64,000 nucleotides of DNA, from positions 26,784 to 90,783 of the forward strand of contig QHUJ01000110.1 of NCBI GenBank assembly GCA_003221895.1, given 5' to 3'. Made by a program: the position numbers and the translations under genes. The notes under the pieces were generated by a model that worked only from the letters and a program-made list of their open reading frames with translations, was not told the origin of the DNA and searched no databases. Positions 8,541-16,276 of this stretch are shown in pieces. Position 1 is the stretch's first letter. Every line of letters begins with the position of its first letter. The stretch is from Gemmatimonadota bacterium (GTDB taxonomy: Bacteria > Gemmatimonadota > Gemmatimonadetes > Gemmatimonadales > GWC2-71-9).

Positions 8541-8824
8541 CGGCGGCCCTTCTTGCCCGCCTTAGGCGCGCGACTCTCCGCCCGCGCAGCGGCGATACCG
8601 GCCGCGACGCCCGCCACGATCGCCGCGCGCCCGACCGCTCTCATCACCTTCCCCGTACGTCGCAGCGCCGCCTTGACCCGCTTCCGGCGTTGTTCTGTCT
8701 CGACACGTTTCTGTGCCTCGACCAGCAGCCGGTCAGCCTGACGAACGGCGGCCACCGCCCACATGCGCGCCTTCTTCGCGGCCTTTACCGCCGCCTTCTT
8801 GTAGCGCTCCGCGCGTGACGCCAT
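8537..8824 (-). CDS. small basic Ala/Lys/Arg-rich protein
   Basis: A 95-residue protein composed mostly of Ala, Lys, Arg and Val, with a helical N-terminal part (RAERYKKAAVKAAKKA), a short hydrophobic stretch (AAIVAGVAAGIAAA) and a very basic tail (KAGKKGRR). The composition recalls histone H1-like or membrane-anchored basic proteins. I recognise no specific family. The stop overlaps the end of the EVE gene by 4 bases. Confidence 0.55.
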   Translation of the reverse strand: MASRAERYKKAAVKAAKKARMWAVAAVRQADRLLVEAQKRVETEQRRKRVKAALRRTGKVMRAVGRAAIVAGVAAGIAAARAESRAPKAGKKGRR

Positions 8825-8863
8825 GACGTAATCCTTCGGTAAGGGTCGCTTATTGATATGCCG

Positions 8864-9274
8864 TCAGACGCCGAGAGTTTCGGCGGCCTTCCGTACGTCC
8901 TTGGGCTTAACCCACAATAAGGCGCCATACCGCCCGCCACCCGTCCGGACGGCGCTGAGCGCCGTGACATTGATGCCGGCGGCGCCGAGCCGCGACAACG
9001 TGGGCGCGACGGCGCCGACGCGGTCGTCTCCCTCGATCAGGAACATCGTCTTGGGTTTCGACAGTTTGAGCCCGGCGTTTTTCGCGGCGGAGAGAAACGC
9101 GACCGCGTCGGAGGGCACCAGGTCGATCTGGGATTTGCGCGCGCTCGGGAAGGCGTGGACCGCCAGCAGGTTCACGCCGGCGTCACGCAGCGCACTGAAG
9201 ATGCGCGCTCCTTCGCCAGGCTTGTCCGACGCGGTGAGGTAGTAGTAGTCGAGCTTTCGGATGGTGTCGGGCAT
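8864..9274 (-). CDS. ACT-domain protein
   Basis: A 136-aa protein made of two ACT-like halves. The first begins YYYLTASDKPGEGARIFSALRDAGVNLLAVHAF; the second has FLIEGDDRVGAVAPTLSRLGAAGINVTAL. Such stand-alone ACT proteins are thought to bind amino acids or other small ligands and regulate a partner enzyme, which is not evident nearby. AAGGAGG lies 5 bases before the ATG at 9274 and is part of a CCTCC/GGAGG inverted repeat. Confidence 0.8.
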   Translation of the reverse strand: MPDTIRKLDYYYLTASDKPGEGARIFSALRDAGVNLLAVHAFPSARKSQIDLVPSDAVAFLSAAKNAGLKLSKPKTMFLIEGDDRVGAVAPTLSRLGAAGINVTALSAVRTGGGRYGALLWVKPKDVRKAAETLGV

Positions 9275-9279
9275 GGCTT

Positions 9280-9293
9280 CCTCCTTGAGGAGG
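9280..9293 (-). promoter_or_regulatory. hairpin covering the Shine-Dalgarno of the ACT gene
   Basis: CCTCC-TCAA-GGAGG on the minus strand, directly before the ATG at 9274. The right arm is the ribosome binding site, so the stem would hide it in the mRNA. The stem is only five base pairs and may be coincidental. Confidence 0.35.
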
Positions 9294-9339
9294 TCTTACT
9301 GGTAGGCCGCAAGAACCCTCTCAAGCCTCGCCAGAATAC

Positions 9340-9362
9340 CGGCCGCTGGCAACCAGCGGCCG
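9340..9362 (-). terminator. hairpin after the DUF4349 gene
   Basis: Nine-base arms GGCCGCTGG / CCAGCGGCC around a three-base loop, ten bases downstream of the stop codon of the minus-strand DUF4349 gene. There is no clear T-run after it, so termination activity is uncertain. Confidence 0.4.
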
Positions 9363-9371
9363 ACGGGGCAG

Positions 9372-10301
9372 TTAGGCAGCCCGCTGTTTCGCGAGTCGCA
9401 CGCGTTTTGTCAGCATCCAGCTCGCGATTGCAACGACCGCTATCGGGAGCACTACACCGAGAGATTGCACGACAAACGCCAAGAGCGCGACGAAATTGCG
9501 CCACGCCTGCGTGAACGCCTCGCCCATGACGCTCTTGCCGGCGGTGCCAACAACCGGGAATGGTTCGTGCACCGTCACACTGAGCGTACTCATGGCGGTG
9601 TGGGCCTCCAAGTAACGGATCCTTCCCTGGTAGCGCTCGATCTCCTCGCGAACGCGGGCCAAGGACTGCTCGACGTCCAACACGTCCTTGAGCTTGCCGG
9701 TCCGGGTGGCGAGCAGATCAATGAGGCGCCGTTCGAGCCGTCGAGCGTTATCCATCCGGGCGTTGACGTCGACGAACTCCTCGCCCACGTCCTGAGCTTC
9801 CACGTTGACGGACTCGAGTCTGCCGATCGGGCTGAGGCCCGAGACGACTTCTTCAAAGCGCATAGCCGGGACCTTCATCTCGATGTCTCCCTGACGTTGG
9901 CGGCTCTTCCCCACTTCGATCTCCGAGTTCGCGACGTAACCCCCAAGACGGGCAGCCAGCTCCTTCACTTGAGCAACCGCCCGCTCCAACGAGTCGACCT
10001 CGACGGTGGCCGTGGCGGTTCGGATGATCATGCTCGACGCTGCGTCGGCGGGCGCCACGGGAATCCACTCGTTCCCAGTAACGACGATTTCCTCGAGCCG
10101 TGCCGGGGCGGGTCTGCCCGCGGCGTCGTACCCGATTCTCCTGCCTGCTTGGAGCTGCTGTACCACCGTCCCGCTCGAATCGGAGCGCGGATGCGCACCG
10201 CTGTCTCCGGCACGCCGCTCGTTCCGACAACCGACCAGCGTTGTGGCAATGAGTGTGATCGCGAGAGTTCTCACGTCTCGGCTCCATTGGGGGGATGCCA
10301 T
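9372..10301 (-). CDS. DUF4349 lipoprotein
   Basis: Envelope protein with a signal peptide and lipobox (ATTLVGC), a linker, and a DUF4349 domain: IIRTATATVEVDSLERAV, GGYVANSEIE, a coiled-coil stretch rich in Arg/Glu (LEQ-type repeats ending REEIERYQGRIRYLE), and a C-terminal transmembrane helix (VVLPIAVVAIASWML) with a basic end. The family's role is unknown. The start was taken at the ATG at 10301, which puts the lipobox at a normal distance; an upstream in-frame ATG (10421) would bury it. It is divergent from the gene at 10357. Confidence 0.85.
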   Translation of the reverse strand: MASPQWSRDVRTLAITLIATTLVGCRNERRAGDSGAHPRSDSSGTVVQQLQAGRRIGYDAAGRPAPARLEEIVVTGNEWIPVAPADAASSMIIRTATATVEVDSLERAVAQVKELAARLGGYVANSEIEVGKSRQRQGDIEMKVPAMRFEEVVSGLSPIGRLESVNVEAQDVGEEFVDVNARMDNARRLERRLIDLLATRTGKLKDVLDVEQSLARVREEIERYQGRIRYLEAHTAMSTLSVTVHEPFPVVGTAGKSVMGEAFTQAWRNFVALLAFVVQSLGVVLPIAVVAIASWMLTKRVRLAKQRAA

Positions 10302-10356
10302 GTAGGACGTGATCGGCGTGACTAATTGCACAGCCAGGGTTCGTAGATTGGACGGT

Positions 10357-11112
10357 ATGGACGCGATCGCCGTAAAGCTCGAACGCTTGAAGCGCGAAGC
10401 ACAGCGCGAGTGGAAGCGCAAATGGCGCCAGAAGTTGCGTCAGGCGACGCCGTCGAACGCCGCCGAATGGCGCGCGCTCGCCGGCGTCGCCCTGAGCACG
10501 CTGCTCAAGATCGCGCTGATCATCGCACTGCCGTTTACCGTGCTGGTGCGCGGGTCGGTCTTCATCTATCAGCACGGCGAGACATCGGTATGGCTCGCGT
10601 TGCTCGTCGCGGCGTTTCTCTCCGCCGCCGTCGTCACCGTCTATGCCGTCTGGCTGGCGCGCAAGCTCACAAAGAAGGGAGGGAAGGGCGGGCGAGCCCT
10701 GATCATTCCGCTCGCCAAATGGGTGGCGCTGCCGCTCGTGGTGTTCTACTGCGGCTACTCCTTACTCTACGTGGCGAGTGTGAACGCCAAATCGGGGCCG
10801 GTGCGGGCGTACTACCGCTCGGTCCATCCCCTGCTGCGTCTCGCGCTGTCCACGCTGATTCTGGTCGATCGCGACATGCTGATCACCGATACTGGACGGC
10901 AGCCGGAAGACTACACGCGCATGGGGCTGCCCACGAACAGTCGCACGCGTCACTATCGTCAGGCCGACGGCTGGATTCACGCCGTCGATCTACGGACCAC
11001 CGGGCGAGGAATGATCAAGAACCGCGGCGTGCAGTTCTACTTCTGGCTGATGGGATTCGACACTCGACGCCACGTTGGAACTGCGGATCACCTGCACATC
11101 GAGTTGAAGTAG
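10357..11112 (+). CDS. membrane protein with possible LAS-type peptidase remnant
   Basis: A 251-aa protein with a basic, charged N terminus, then about three hydrophobic segments (ALSTLLKIALIIALPF, LALLVAAFLSAAVV, WVALPLVVFYCGYSLLY) and a soluble C-terminal part. That part has SRTRHYRQADGWIHAVDLRTTGR and ends in GTADHLHIELK. The H-x3-D and terminal HLHIE pattern resembles the metal ligands of LAS/M15-type peptidoglycan peptidases (SxHxxGxAVDL and WHxE). If so, it would act outside the membrane on the wall. The family call is tentative. Confidence 0.55.
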   Translation: MDAIAVKLERLKREAQREWKRKWRQKLRQATPSNAAEWRALAGVALSTLLKIALIIALPFTVLVRGSVFIYQHGETSVWLALLVAAFLSAAVVTVYAVWLARKLTKKGGKGGRALIIPLAKWVALPLVVFYCGYSLLYVASVNAKSGPVRAYYRSVHPLLRLALSTLILVDRDMLITDTGRQPEDYTRMGLPTNSRTRHYRQADGWIHAVDLRTTGRGMIKNRGVQFYFWLMGFDTRRHVGTADHLHIELK

Positions 11113-11118
11113 AGTCCG

Positions 11119-11958
11119 CTACCCAAACAGCTTTTGCAGGTCGGCGAACGGCACGCCGTACGCTTCCAGCGTTGCGTAGGTGCCCTTCTCGTTCCACTCT
11201 CGCGCCATTCTCCTGATAAGACCGAGCGTCGCCCGCATGGGCGCCGAGCCGAAGGTTATGCGGCGTACGCCGAGCGCGGCCATTTCCTTGAGCGACGGCG
11301 CATTCGGCGTGCCGAGGATGTTGAGGGGCGCGCGGATCAGTTTGACGAGCTGCTCGATCGTGCCGTGATCGCCGACGAACGGCACGAACACCGAATCGGC
11401 TCCGGCTTGGCGGAACGCGTTGCCGCGCCGCACCGCTTCTGCCAGGCGCTCCTCGGGTCGGAGCTCTTGGGCTTCGAAGGCGTCGGTGCGCGCATTCAGC
11501 ACGAACGGGACGCCCGCCGCATCGGCGGCGGCCCGGGCGGCGCCGACGCGTTCGACCGCGAGAGGAAAGTCGATCAAGCGCTTTCCTTCCATTCGATCTT
11601 CCAGATTCATTCCAGCGGCTCCGGCATCGATGACACGACGCACAGTCTCCGCGACCGCGTTGGGCGGCATGCCGTAGCCTGCCTCCATGTCGGCGGTAAT
11701 GGGCACGTCGATGCGGCGGGTGATGCGTGAGACGGCGGCCAGCATCTCGTCTCTACTGATCCGCTCGCCGTCCGCGTATCCCAGGCTGAAGGCGATCCCC
11801 GCACTCGTCGTGGCGAGTGCCTTGAAGCCCGCTTCGATGAAGATCCGCGCGCTGCCCGCGTCCCACGCGTTGGGCAGCACGAGCATCGGGCCCTCGACGT
11901 GGAGTCGTCGCAAGACCTCGGCTTTTCCACGCAGTTCTGACGTGCGAGAGTCCGACAT
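11119..11958 (-). CDS. isocitrate lyase/PEP mutase family protein
   Basis: A TIM-barrel carbon-carbon or phosphonate enzyme of the PEP-mutase superfamily, 279 aa. It shows LVLPNAWDAGSARIFIEAGF, ATTSAGIAFSLGYADGE, ITADMEAGYG (metal-binding acidic loop), GMNLEDRM and NARTDAF. The KKCGH-type Cys motif of isocitrate lyase is absent, so it is more likely a lyase or hydrolase of the 2-methylisocitrate lyase/oxaloacetase-like group. The start at 11958 was chosen because family similarity begins there. The substrate cannot be read from the sequence. Confidence 0.87.
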   Translation of the reverse strand: MSDSRTSELRGKAEVLRRLHVEGPMLVLPNAWDAGSARIFIEAGFKALATTSAGIAFSLGYADGERISRDEMLAAVSRITRRIDVPITADMEAGYGMPPNAVAETVRRVIDAGAAGMNLEDRMEGKRLIDFPLAVERVGAARAAADAAGVPFVLNARTDAFEAQELRPEERLAEAVRRGNAFRQAGADSVFVPFVGDHGTIEQLVKLIRAPLNILGTPNAPSLKEMAALGVRRITFGSAPMRATLGLIRRMAREWNEKGTYATLEAYGVPFADLQKLFG

Positions 11959-11997
11959 GGGCGGGTATCTTATCCGTTCCTCGAACGGAGTCAAAGC

Positions 11998-13086
11998 GTG
12001 CTGCCGCTCATCGCTCTTGTGCAAGCAACCTGTGTTTCCCAGGCGGCCAAGCTGCCCTCCGTCGATCCACGCTGGGCCGCGGTGGCTGCGAGAGCGCGCG
12101 CTATCGCATGCGAGAAGCTCTCCCCCAACATTCCCGGATTCGCTTTGGCGGTGGCGGTCGACGGGAAGATCGTGTGGTCGGAGGCCTTTGGATATGCGGA
12201 TCTCGAAGCGAAGCGTCCCGCGACACCGGAGACGCAGTTTCGCATCGGCAGCGTCTCGAAGCCGCTGACCGCGGACGCCGTCGCGCAGCTCTACGAAGCG
12301 GGGAAGCTCGACCTCGATGCGCCGGTGCAACGCTACGTGCCCACATTCCCCCAGAAAGGTGCGCCGATCACAACCCGGCTGCTGGGCGGCCATCTGGCCG
12401 GGATTCGTCACTACAAGGGCGCTGAGTTCACGCTCAATCAGCATTTCGCGAGCGTCACGGCAGGATTGGCCATCTTCAAGGACGACTCACTGGTCGCACC
12501 GCCCGGCACGCGGTTCTCATACTCGAGCTACGGCTTCAATCTCATCGGCGCGGTCGTCGAGGGCGCAGCCCGCGAACAATTCCTGACGTACATGAGCCGG
12601 CATGTTTTCAAACCGCTGGGCATGACGCACACGGCGCCGGACAAGAACGACAGCCTGATCCCCGACCGCACGCGCTTTTACGACCGCACCGACTCCGGCC
12701 AGTTCGTGCTTTCCCCGACGGTCGATAACAGTTACAAATGGGCCGGTGGAGGCTTCCTCTCCACTGCCGAGGATCTGGTGAAATTCGGCTCGGCGCATCT
12801 CTCGCCCGGGTATCTCAAGGCCGCCACGCTCGAGCTGCTGTTCACGCCGCAGCATACCACTTCTGGCGAAGCCACCCCCTACGGCATTGGCTGGTTCATC
12901 GCGACGGACACGCTGGGGCACCGCTACGCGTACCACGGCGGTGGCTCAGTCGGAGGAACAACCGCATTCGGGGTCGACCGCGATTCGCGCGTGGTGATCG
13001 CGCTCGTCACCAACCTGACCGACGCGCGCCTAGCGCCGCTGCAGGAGATCCGGCTGGCGTTCGACTCCGCTGCGACGCGGCATTAG
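11998..13086 (+). CDS. serine hydrolase, beta-lactamase/class C PBP fold
   Basis: Secreted or envelope serine hydrolase (362 aa, hydrophobic N terminus, GTG start at 11998). Catalytic motifs: SVSK (SxxK) after FRIG, a YSSYGFN (YxN) motif, and HGGGSVGG in the place of KTG. This set is typical of LACTB-like esterases/peptidases rather than of true beta-lactamases, so antibiotic resistance is not implied. The gene is divergent from the PEP-mutase gene and abuts the response regulator gene. Confidence 0.88.
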   Translation: MLPLIALVQATCVSQAAKLPSVDPRWAAVAARARAIACEKLSPNIPGFALAVAVDGKIVWSEAFGYADLEAKRPATPETQFRIGSVSKPLTADAVAQLYEAGKLDLDAPVQRYVPTFPQKGAPITTRLLGGHLAGIRHYKGAEFTLNQHFASVTAGLAIFKDDSLVAPPGTRFSYSSYGFNLIGAVVEGAAREQFLTYMSRHVFKPLGMTHTAPDKNDSLIPDRTRFYDRTDSGQFVLSPTVDNSYKWAGGGFLSTAEDLVKFGSAHLSPGYLKAATLELLFTPQHTTSGEATPYGIGWFIATDTLGHRYAYHGGGSVGGTTAFGVDRDSRVVIALVTNLTDARLAPLQEIRLAFDSAATRH

Positions 13087-13809
13087 CTACCGCGCGAGGC
13101 GGTAGCCCGTCTTCCGGACCGTCAGGATGTGCTTGGGATTCGCCGGGTCGCGCTCCAGCTTGCGCCGGAGCTCCGCGACGTGGGTGTCGACGGTGCGGCT
13201 CATGACCTCGGCACTGTAGCCCCACACTTCCATCAGCAATTCGGAACGCGTGATCACGGCGCCATCGCGCAGCAACAGCGCGATGAGCAAATCGTACTCC
13301 TTGGGCGTGAGCAAGACGGGTGAGCCGTCGCGCAGCACGGTGCGCGAAGGCGCCAGCACTTCGATCGCGCCGAACTTGTCGAACGCGGGAGTCGGCGGAC
13401 CGCCGTTCTTGCGCGGTGCACTTACCCGCCGCAGCAGCGCTTCGATTCGCGCCAGCAGCTCCAGCACACCGAACGGCTTCGTGACGTAATCGTCGGCGCC
13501 CAGCCGCAGGCCGCGGACCTTGTCGGCCTCCTCGCCGCGCGCCGTCAGGATCAGCACCGGCATGGCGATGCCGTCGTCACGCAGCGCCCGCAGCACCCGG
13601 AAGCCGTCCATGCCGGGGAGCATCAGATCGAGAACGACGAGGTCGGGTCGGGCCGCGCGAGCGCGCGACAGGCCCTTCGTCCCATCCTTCGCAACCTCGA
13701 CCTCGTAGCCCTCGATTTCCAGGTTGTTGCGCAAGCCATACGCGAGATCGGGGTTGTCCTCGATCACGAGGATCCGCTTGGTACTCGTGACGCTGGGTCC
13801 GGTGCTCAT
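13087..13809 (-). CDS. OmpR/PhoB-type response regulator
   Basis: Transcription factor of a two-component system. Receiver domain: acidic residues in VIEDNPD, the phosphorylated Asp in LVVLDLMLPGMDG, and Lys in YVTKPFGV. The C-terminal winged-helix domain (YDLLIALLLRDGAVITRSELL, RTVDTHVAELRRKL) binds DNA. Its gene overlaps the histidine kinase gene by 4 bases, so the two are co-transcribed and co-translated partners. The target genes are unknown. Confidence 0.95.
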   Translation of the reverse strand: MSTGPSVTSTKRILVIEDNPDLAYGLRNNLEIEGYEVEVAKDGTKGLSRARAARPDLVVLDLMLPGMDGFRVLRALRDDGIAMPVLILTARGEEADKVRGLRLGADDYVTKPFGVLELLARIEALLRRVSAPRKNGGPPTPAFDKFGAIEVLAPSRTVLRDGSPVLLTPKEYDLLIALLLRDGAVITRSELLMEVWGYSAEVMSRTVDTHVAELRRKLERDPANPKHILTVRKTGYRLAR

Positions 13810-15467
13810 GCCGGCAGCTCGATGACGACGCGCGTGCCAGTGTCGGTGGCCGCGTCGTCAATCCAGGCGCGGCCGTGATGGAGCACCGCGAGCTCACGGA
13901 CCACGGCGAGCCCGATGCCGCTCCCGGCGACCGCCGAGCCGCGGTCGCGCTCGAGCCGCCAGAAGCGATCCCACACGTGCTCCCGGTCCGCGCGGGGGAT
14001 GCCCGGCCCAGCGTCTTCCACCCACAGCCGCGCCGCGCCGCCCCCGCTCGCCCCGCCCCCCCCGCCCCCCCCGCCCCCCCCGTTGTCGAGCGTCGCGCCG
14101 ATGCGGATCTCCTGACCCGCGGGGCCATACTTCACCGCGTTGTCGAGCAGGTTGAGCAGCATTTGCCGCACCGCGCCCGGATCGGCCGGGACGACGAGAT
14201 CCTCCGGAACGGCGGTGGACAATCTCGCGCCCCGCGCCGCCGCCAGCGGGGCGAAGCCGTCGATCACTTCGCGCACGAGCGGCGCGAGCGCCGTGGGCTC
14301 CGGCGTGATGTGCGCCGTTTGCCGCTCCGAGCGCGAGAAGTGCAGCAGGTTCTCGACCAGGTGCGTGAGGCGACGCGCCTCCTGATCGATGATCGCGAGC
14401 GAACGCAACCGCTCCTCGTCGGTGCGCACGCGCCCAAGCACGAGGGTCTCGGAGAACATGCGGATCTGCGCGAGCGGCGTCCGCAATTCGTGCGACACGC
14501 CGGAGATGAAATCAGTGCGCAGGCGCGCGAGCTGCGATTCGCGGCGCAACTGGACCAGGGCAGTCCCGATCAACGCGGCGGTCAACCCCAGCAGCCCGAG
14601 GATCAGCGGCAGGCGGGATTTGGGAAGACCACCGATGATCAGCTGATCGGCGACCGACGCCCGCAGGGTCGCCTGCGCGTAGAGATCTCCCATGTCGGTG
14701 CCCACGGTATCGCGCGCGGTGAATGGCGACGTGTACTGCACCGCGGACCGGTAGATCTCCACGCCGTAGCGATCGGTGATGATGATCGACCCCATCGAAT
14801 CGTACTGGACACCACCGGTGAGCGGGCGGGGCAGCAGCGGGAATTTTTCCGTCGCTTGAATCACCAGCGGTCGGAGCGCTTCCGGCTTTGCTTCGAACCC
14901 GAGCGCGGTGCGCAGCATGCCCTTCGAGTCGCGCAACACCGTGTAGGCGACGTAGCGCCGCTCGCCGCCCGGCTGACCCAGCACCGTCCCCATGTGCCAC
15001 GAGGTGTCGTAGACGGCGCGCGTGTGGACGGGCAACGTGTCGGTCATCCAGGAACGGACGGCGTCAGGCAGCAGCTCGCCGGCCGTCTCGAGTCGTCCGT
15101 CCTTCAAGTCCATCTGGAATGTGAAGCGGATGTACGGAGTCAGTGAGACTCCGCGCTCCATCGCGTCGACGTGGAGCTCGCTCGGGGCCGGCAATTTACG
15201 GGGCGACATTTCGTGCGCGTGCTGGATGGCTTTGAGCCGCGGCATGACTGCATCGTAGATCTCAATCGCACTGCGCTGCGCCACGCGCGCCGCGGCGAGC
15301 TTCGCGTAATCGCGCAGCACGCGATCTGCTTGCGCGCGGTGATACCGCGCTACGCCGTACGCTTGAACCGCGAGTACCGCCGCGACGCCGAAGGCGAGCA
15401 CCAGCAGCACCGCCACGACAGCGGCGCGTCGCACCCGGAAACGGGGCAGTCGAGAGAGGAAACCCAT
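13806..15467 (-). CDS. membrane sensor histidine kinase with poly-Gly tract
   Basis: Sensor kinase of 553 aa, partner of the response regulator. An N-terminal transmembrane helix, a periplasmic sensor region of ~250 residues and a second helix (LILGLLGLTAALIGTAL) precede the kinase core. The phosphorylated His is in GVSHELRTPLAQ, the N box in LLNLLDNAVKYG, G1 in VEDAGPGIP and G2 in GSGIGLAVV. Between N and G1 lies a run of glycines encoded by three GC8 units (14055-14081), a tract prone to slippage. A length change there would cut off the ATP-binding core. Confidence 0.93.
   Translation of the reverse strand: MGFLSRLPRFRVRRAAVVAVLLVLAFGVAAVLAVQAYGVARYHRAQADRVLRDYAKLAAARVAQRSAIEIYDAVMPRLKAIQHAHEMSPRKLPAPSELHVDAMERGVSLTPYIRFTFQMDLKDGRLETAGELLPDAVRSWMTDTLPVHTRAVYDTSWHMGTVLGQPGGERRYVAYTVLRDSKGMLRTALGFEAKPEALRPLVIQATEKFPLLPRPLTGGVQYDSMGSIIITDRYGVEIYRSAVQYTSPFTARDTVGTDMGDLYAQATLRASVADQLIIGGLPKSRLPLILGLLGLTAALIGTALVQLRRESQLARLRTDFISGVSHELRTPLAQIRMFSETLVLGRVRTDEERLRSLAIIDQEARRLTHLVENLLHFSRSERQTAHITPEPTALAPLVREVIDGFAPLAAARGARLSTAVPEDLVVPADPGAVRQMLLNLLDNAVKYGPAGQEIRIGATLDNGGGGGGGGGGASGGGAARLWVEDAGPGIPRADREHVWDRFWRLERDRGSAVAGSGIGLAVVRELAVLHHGRAWIDDAATDTGTRVVIELPA
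14055..14081. repeat. three GCCCCCCCC units inside the histidine kinase gene
   Basis: Three perfect 9-base units, each a G followed by eight C, encode nine glycines on the minus strand. Homopolymer runs of eight are typical slippage sites, in replication or in sequencing. Confidence 0.9.
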
Positions 15468-15572
15468 CGTCTAAAGAATCCCTCTTCCGTTGCGACCCGG
15501 CAACACGTGACGGACTTGGCTGGACGTATCTCTGACAAAGGCGGCGCGCAAACTCGGGTACATTCGAAAAGA

Positions 15573-15603
15573 AGAGGGTCAACGTAACGAACGTTGACCC
15601 TCT
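15573..15603 (-). terminator. hairpin terminator downstream of the DUF1097 gene
   Basis: Perfect 13-base arms (AGAGGGTCAACGT / ACGTTGACCCTCT) with a five-base loop. On the minus strand the stem is followed by the T-rich TTCTTTTC, as in an intrinsic terminator. It lies ~95 bases after the stop of the DUF1097 gene and ~105 bases before the kinase start. Confidence 0.65.
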
Positions 15604-15651
15604 GAACTGTAGGTCGCGGTCAAGTGTCGACGGCCACTTGGCCCGGCCTCG

Positions 15652-15693
15652 CCAACCCGGAGTGCAGCGCGTGGCTCCGGGTTTGGTTTTTTG
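15652..15693 (+). terminator. plus-strand intrinsic terminator without an upstream gene
   Basis: Arms CCAACCCGGAG and CTCCGGGTTTGG (one bulge) are followed by TTTTTTGTT on the plus strand. No plus-strand protein gene ends here: the flanking genes are both on the minus strand. It could end antisense or small-RNA transcription from the 15468-15650 gap. Confidence 0.55.
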
Positions 15694-15698
15694 TTGGC

Positions 15699-16199
15699 CT
15701 AGTGACGCGCCGACATCGACGGGACCACCCGCATCCGGCCCAGCATCTCCGCGATGCGCTCGGAGGCGATCCCGAGGGCACAGCCGATCGCCAACGCGAT
15801 CACCACCCGGACACTACCGTTGACGTTGACTGTCCGGGCCCCGAGTGCGCCGATGGCGGTAGCCGCACCAAGGAACGCACCGGCCGTATAGGACAGCAGG
15901 GGAACCTGCGCCTGGAACACCATGCCGAAAATCGCAGCGCCCATTGCCAGCGCATCGAGCAGATCATTGCCGCCCAGCGCCCGGGCCACAGCGACGTATA
16001 ACAGCGCCCAGACAACGCCGGACGCCGAACCGAGTGCCGACTTCTGCAGTCCCATCATCCCGCCACCGGCGCCAACGAAACAGGCGAGTCCGACGATCAC
16101 GGGCCACAGCTGTAAGGGGAGCTTGCCGAAGTGTGATACGACGGCCCAGAGGGCCACGACGATCCCCAAGCTGAGTGCTTTGGTAGTCGACGCGTTCAT
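15699..16199 (-). CDS. DUF1097 family membrane protein
   Basis: A 166-aa protein with about five hydrophobic segments rich in Gly and Ala (LGIVVALWAVVSHF, WPVIVGLACFVGAGGG, and others), matching the small DUF1097 inner-membrane family. Function unknown. The start has GGAGGAGG about 8 bases upstream on the minus strand. It stands alone between two minus-strand units. Confidence 0.7.
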   Translation of the reverse strand: MNASTTKALSLGIVVALWAVVSHFGKLPLQLWPVIVGLACFVGAGGGMMGLQKSALGSASGVVWALLYVAVARALGGNDLLDALAMGAAIFGMVFQAQVPLLSYTAGAFLGAATAIGALGARTVNVNGSVRVVIALAIGCALGIASERIAEMLGRMRVVPSMSARH

Positions 16200-16276
16200 A
16201 TGTTAGGCCTCCTCCAGAAAGGGGGAATCCGGCGCCAACATAATGAACGGGTGCTGCGCGGTGCAACGATGCAGGG

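Noticed and set aside
11998..13086. Beta-lactamase resistance gene
   Set aside because: HGG in place of KTG and LACTB-like motifs make a non-antibiotic esterase or peptidase more likely.
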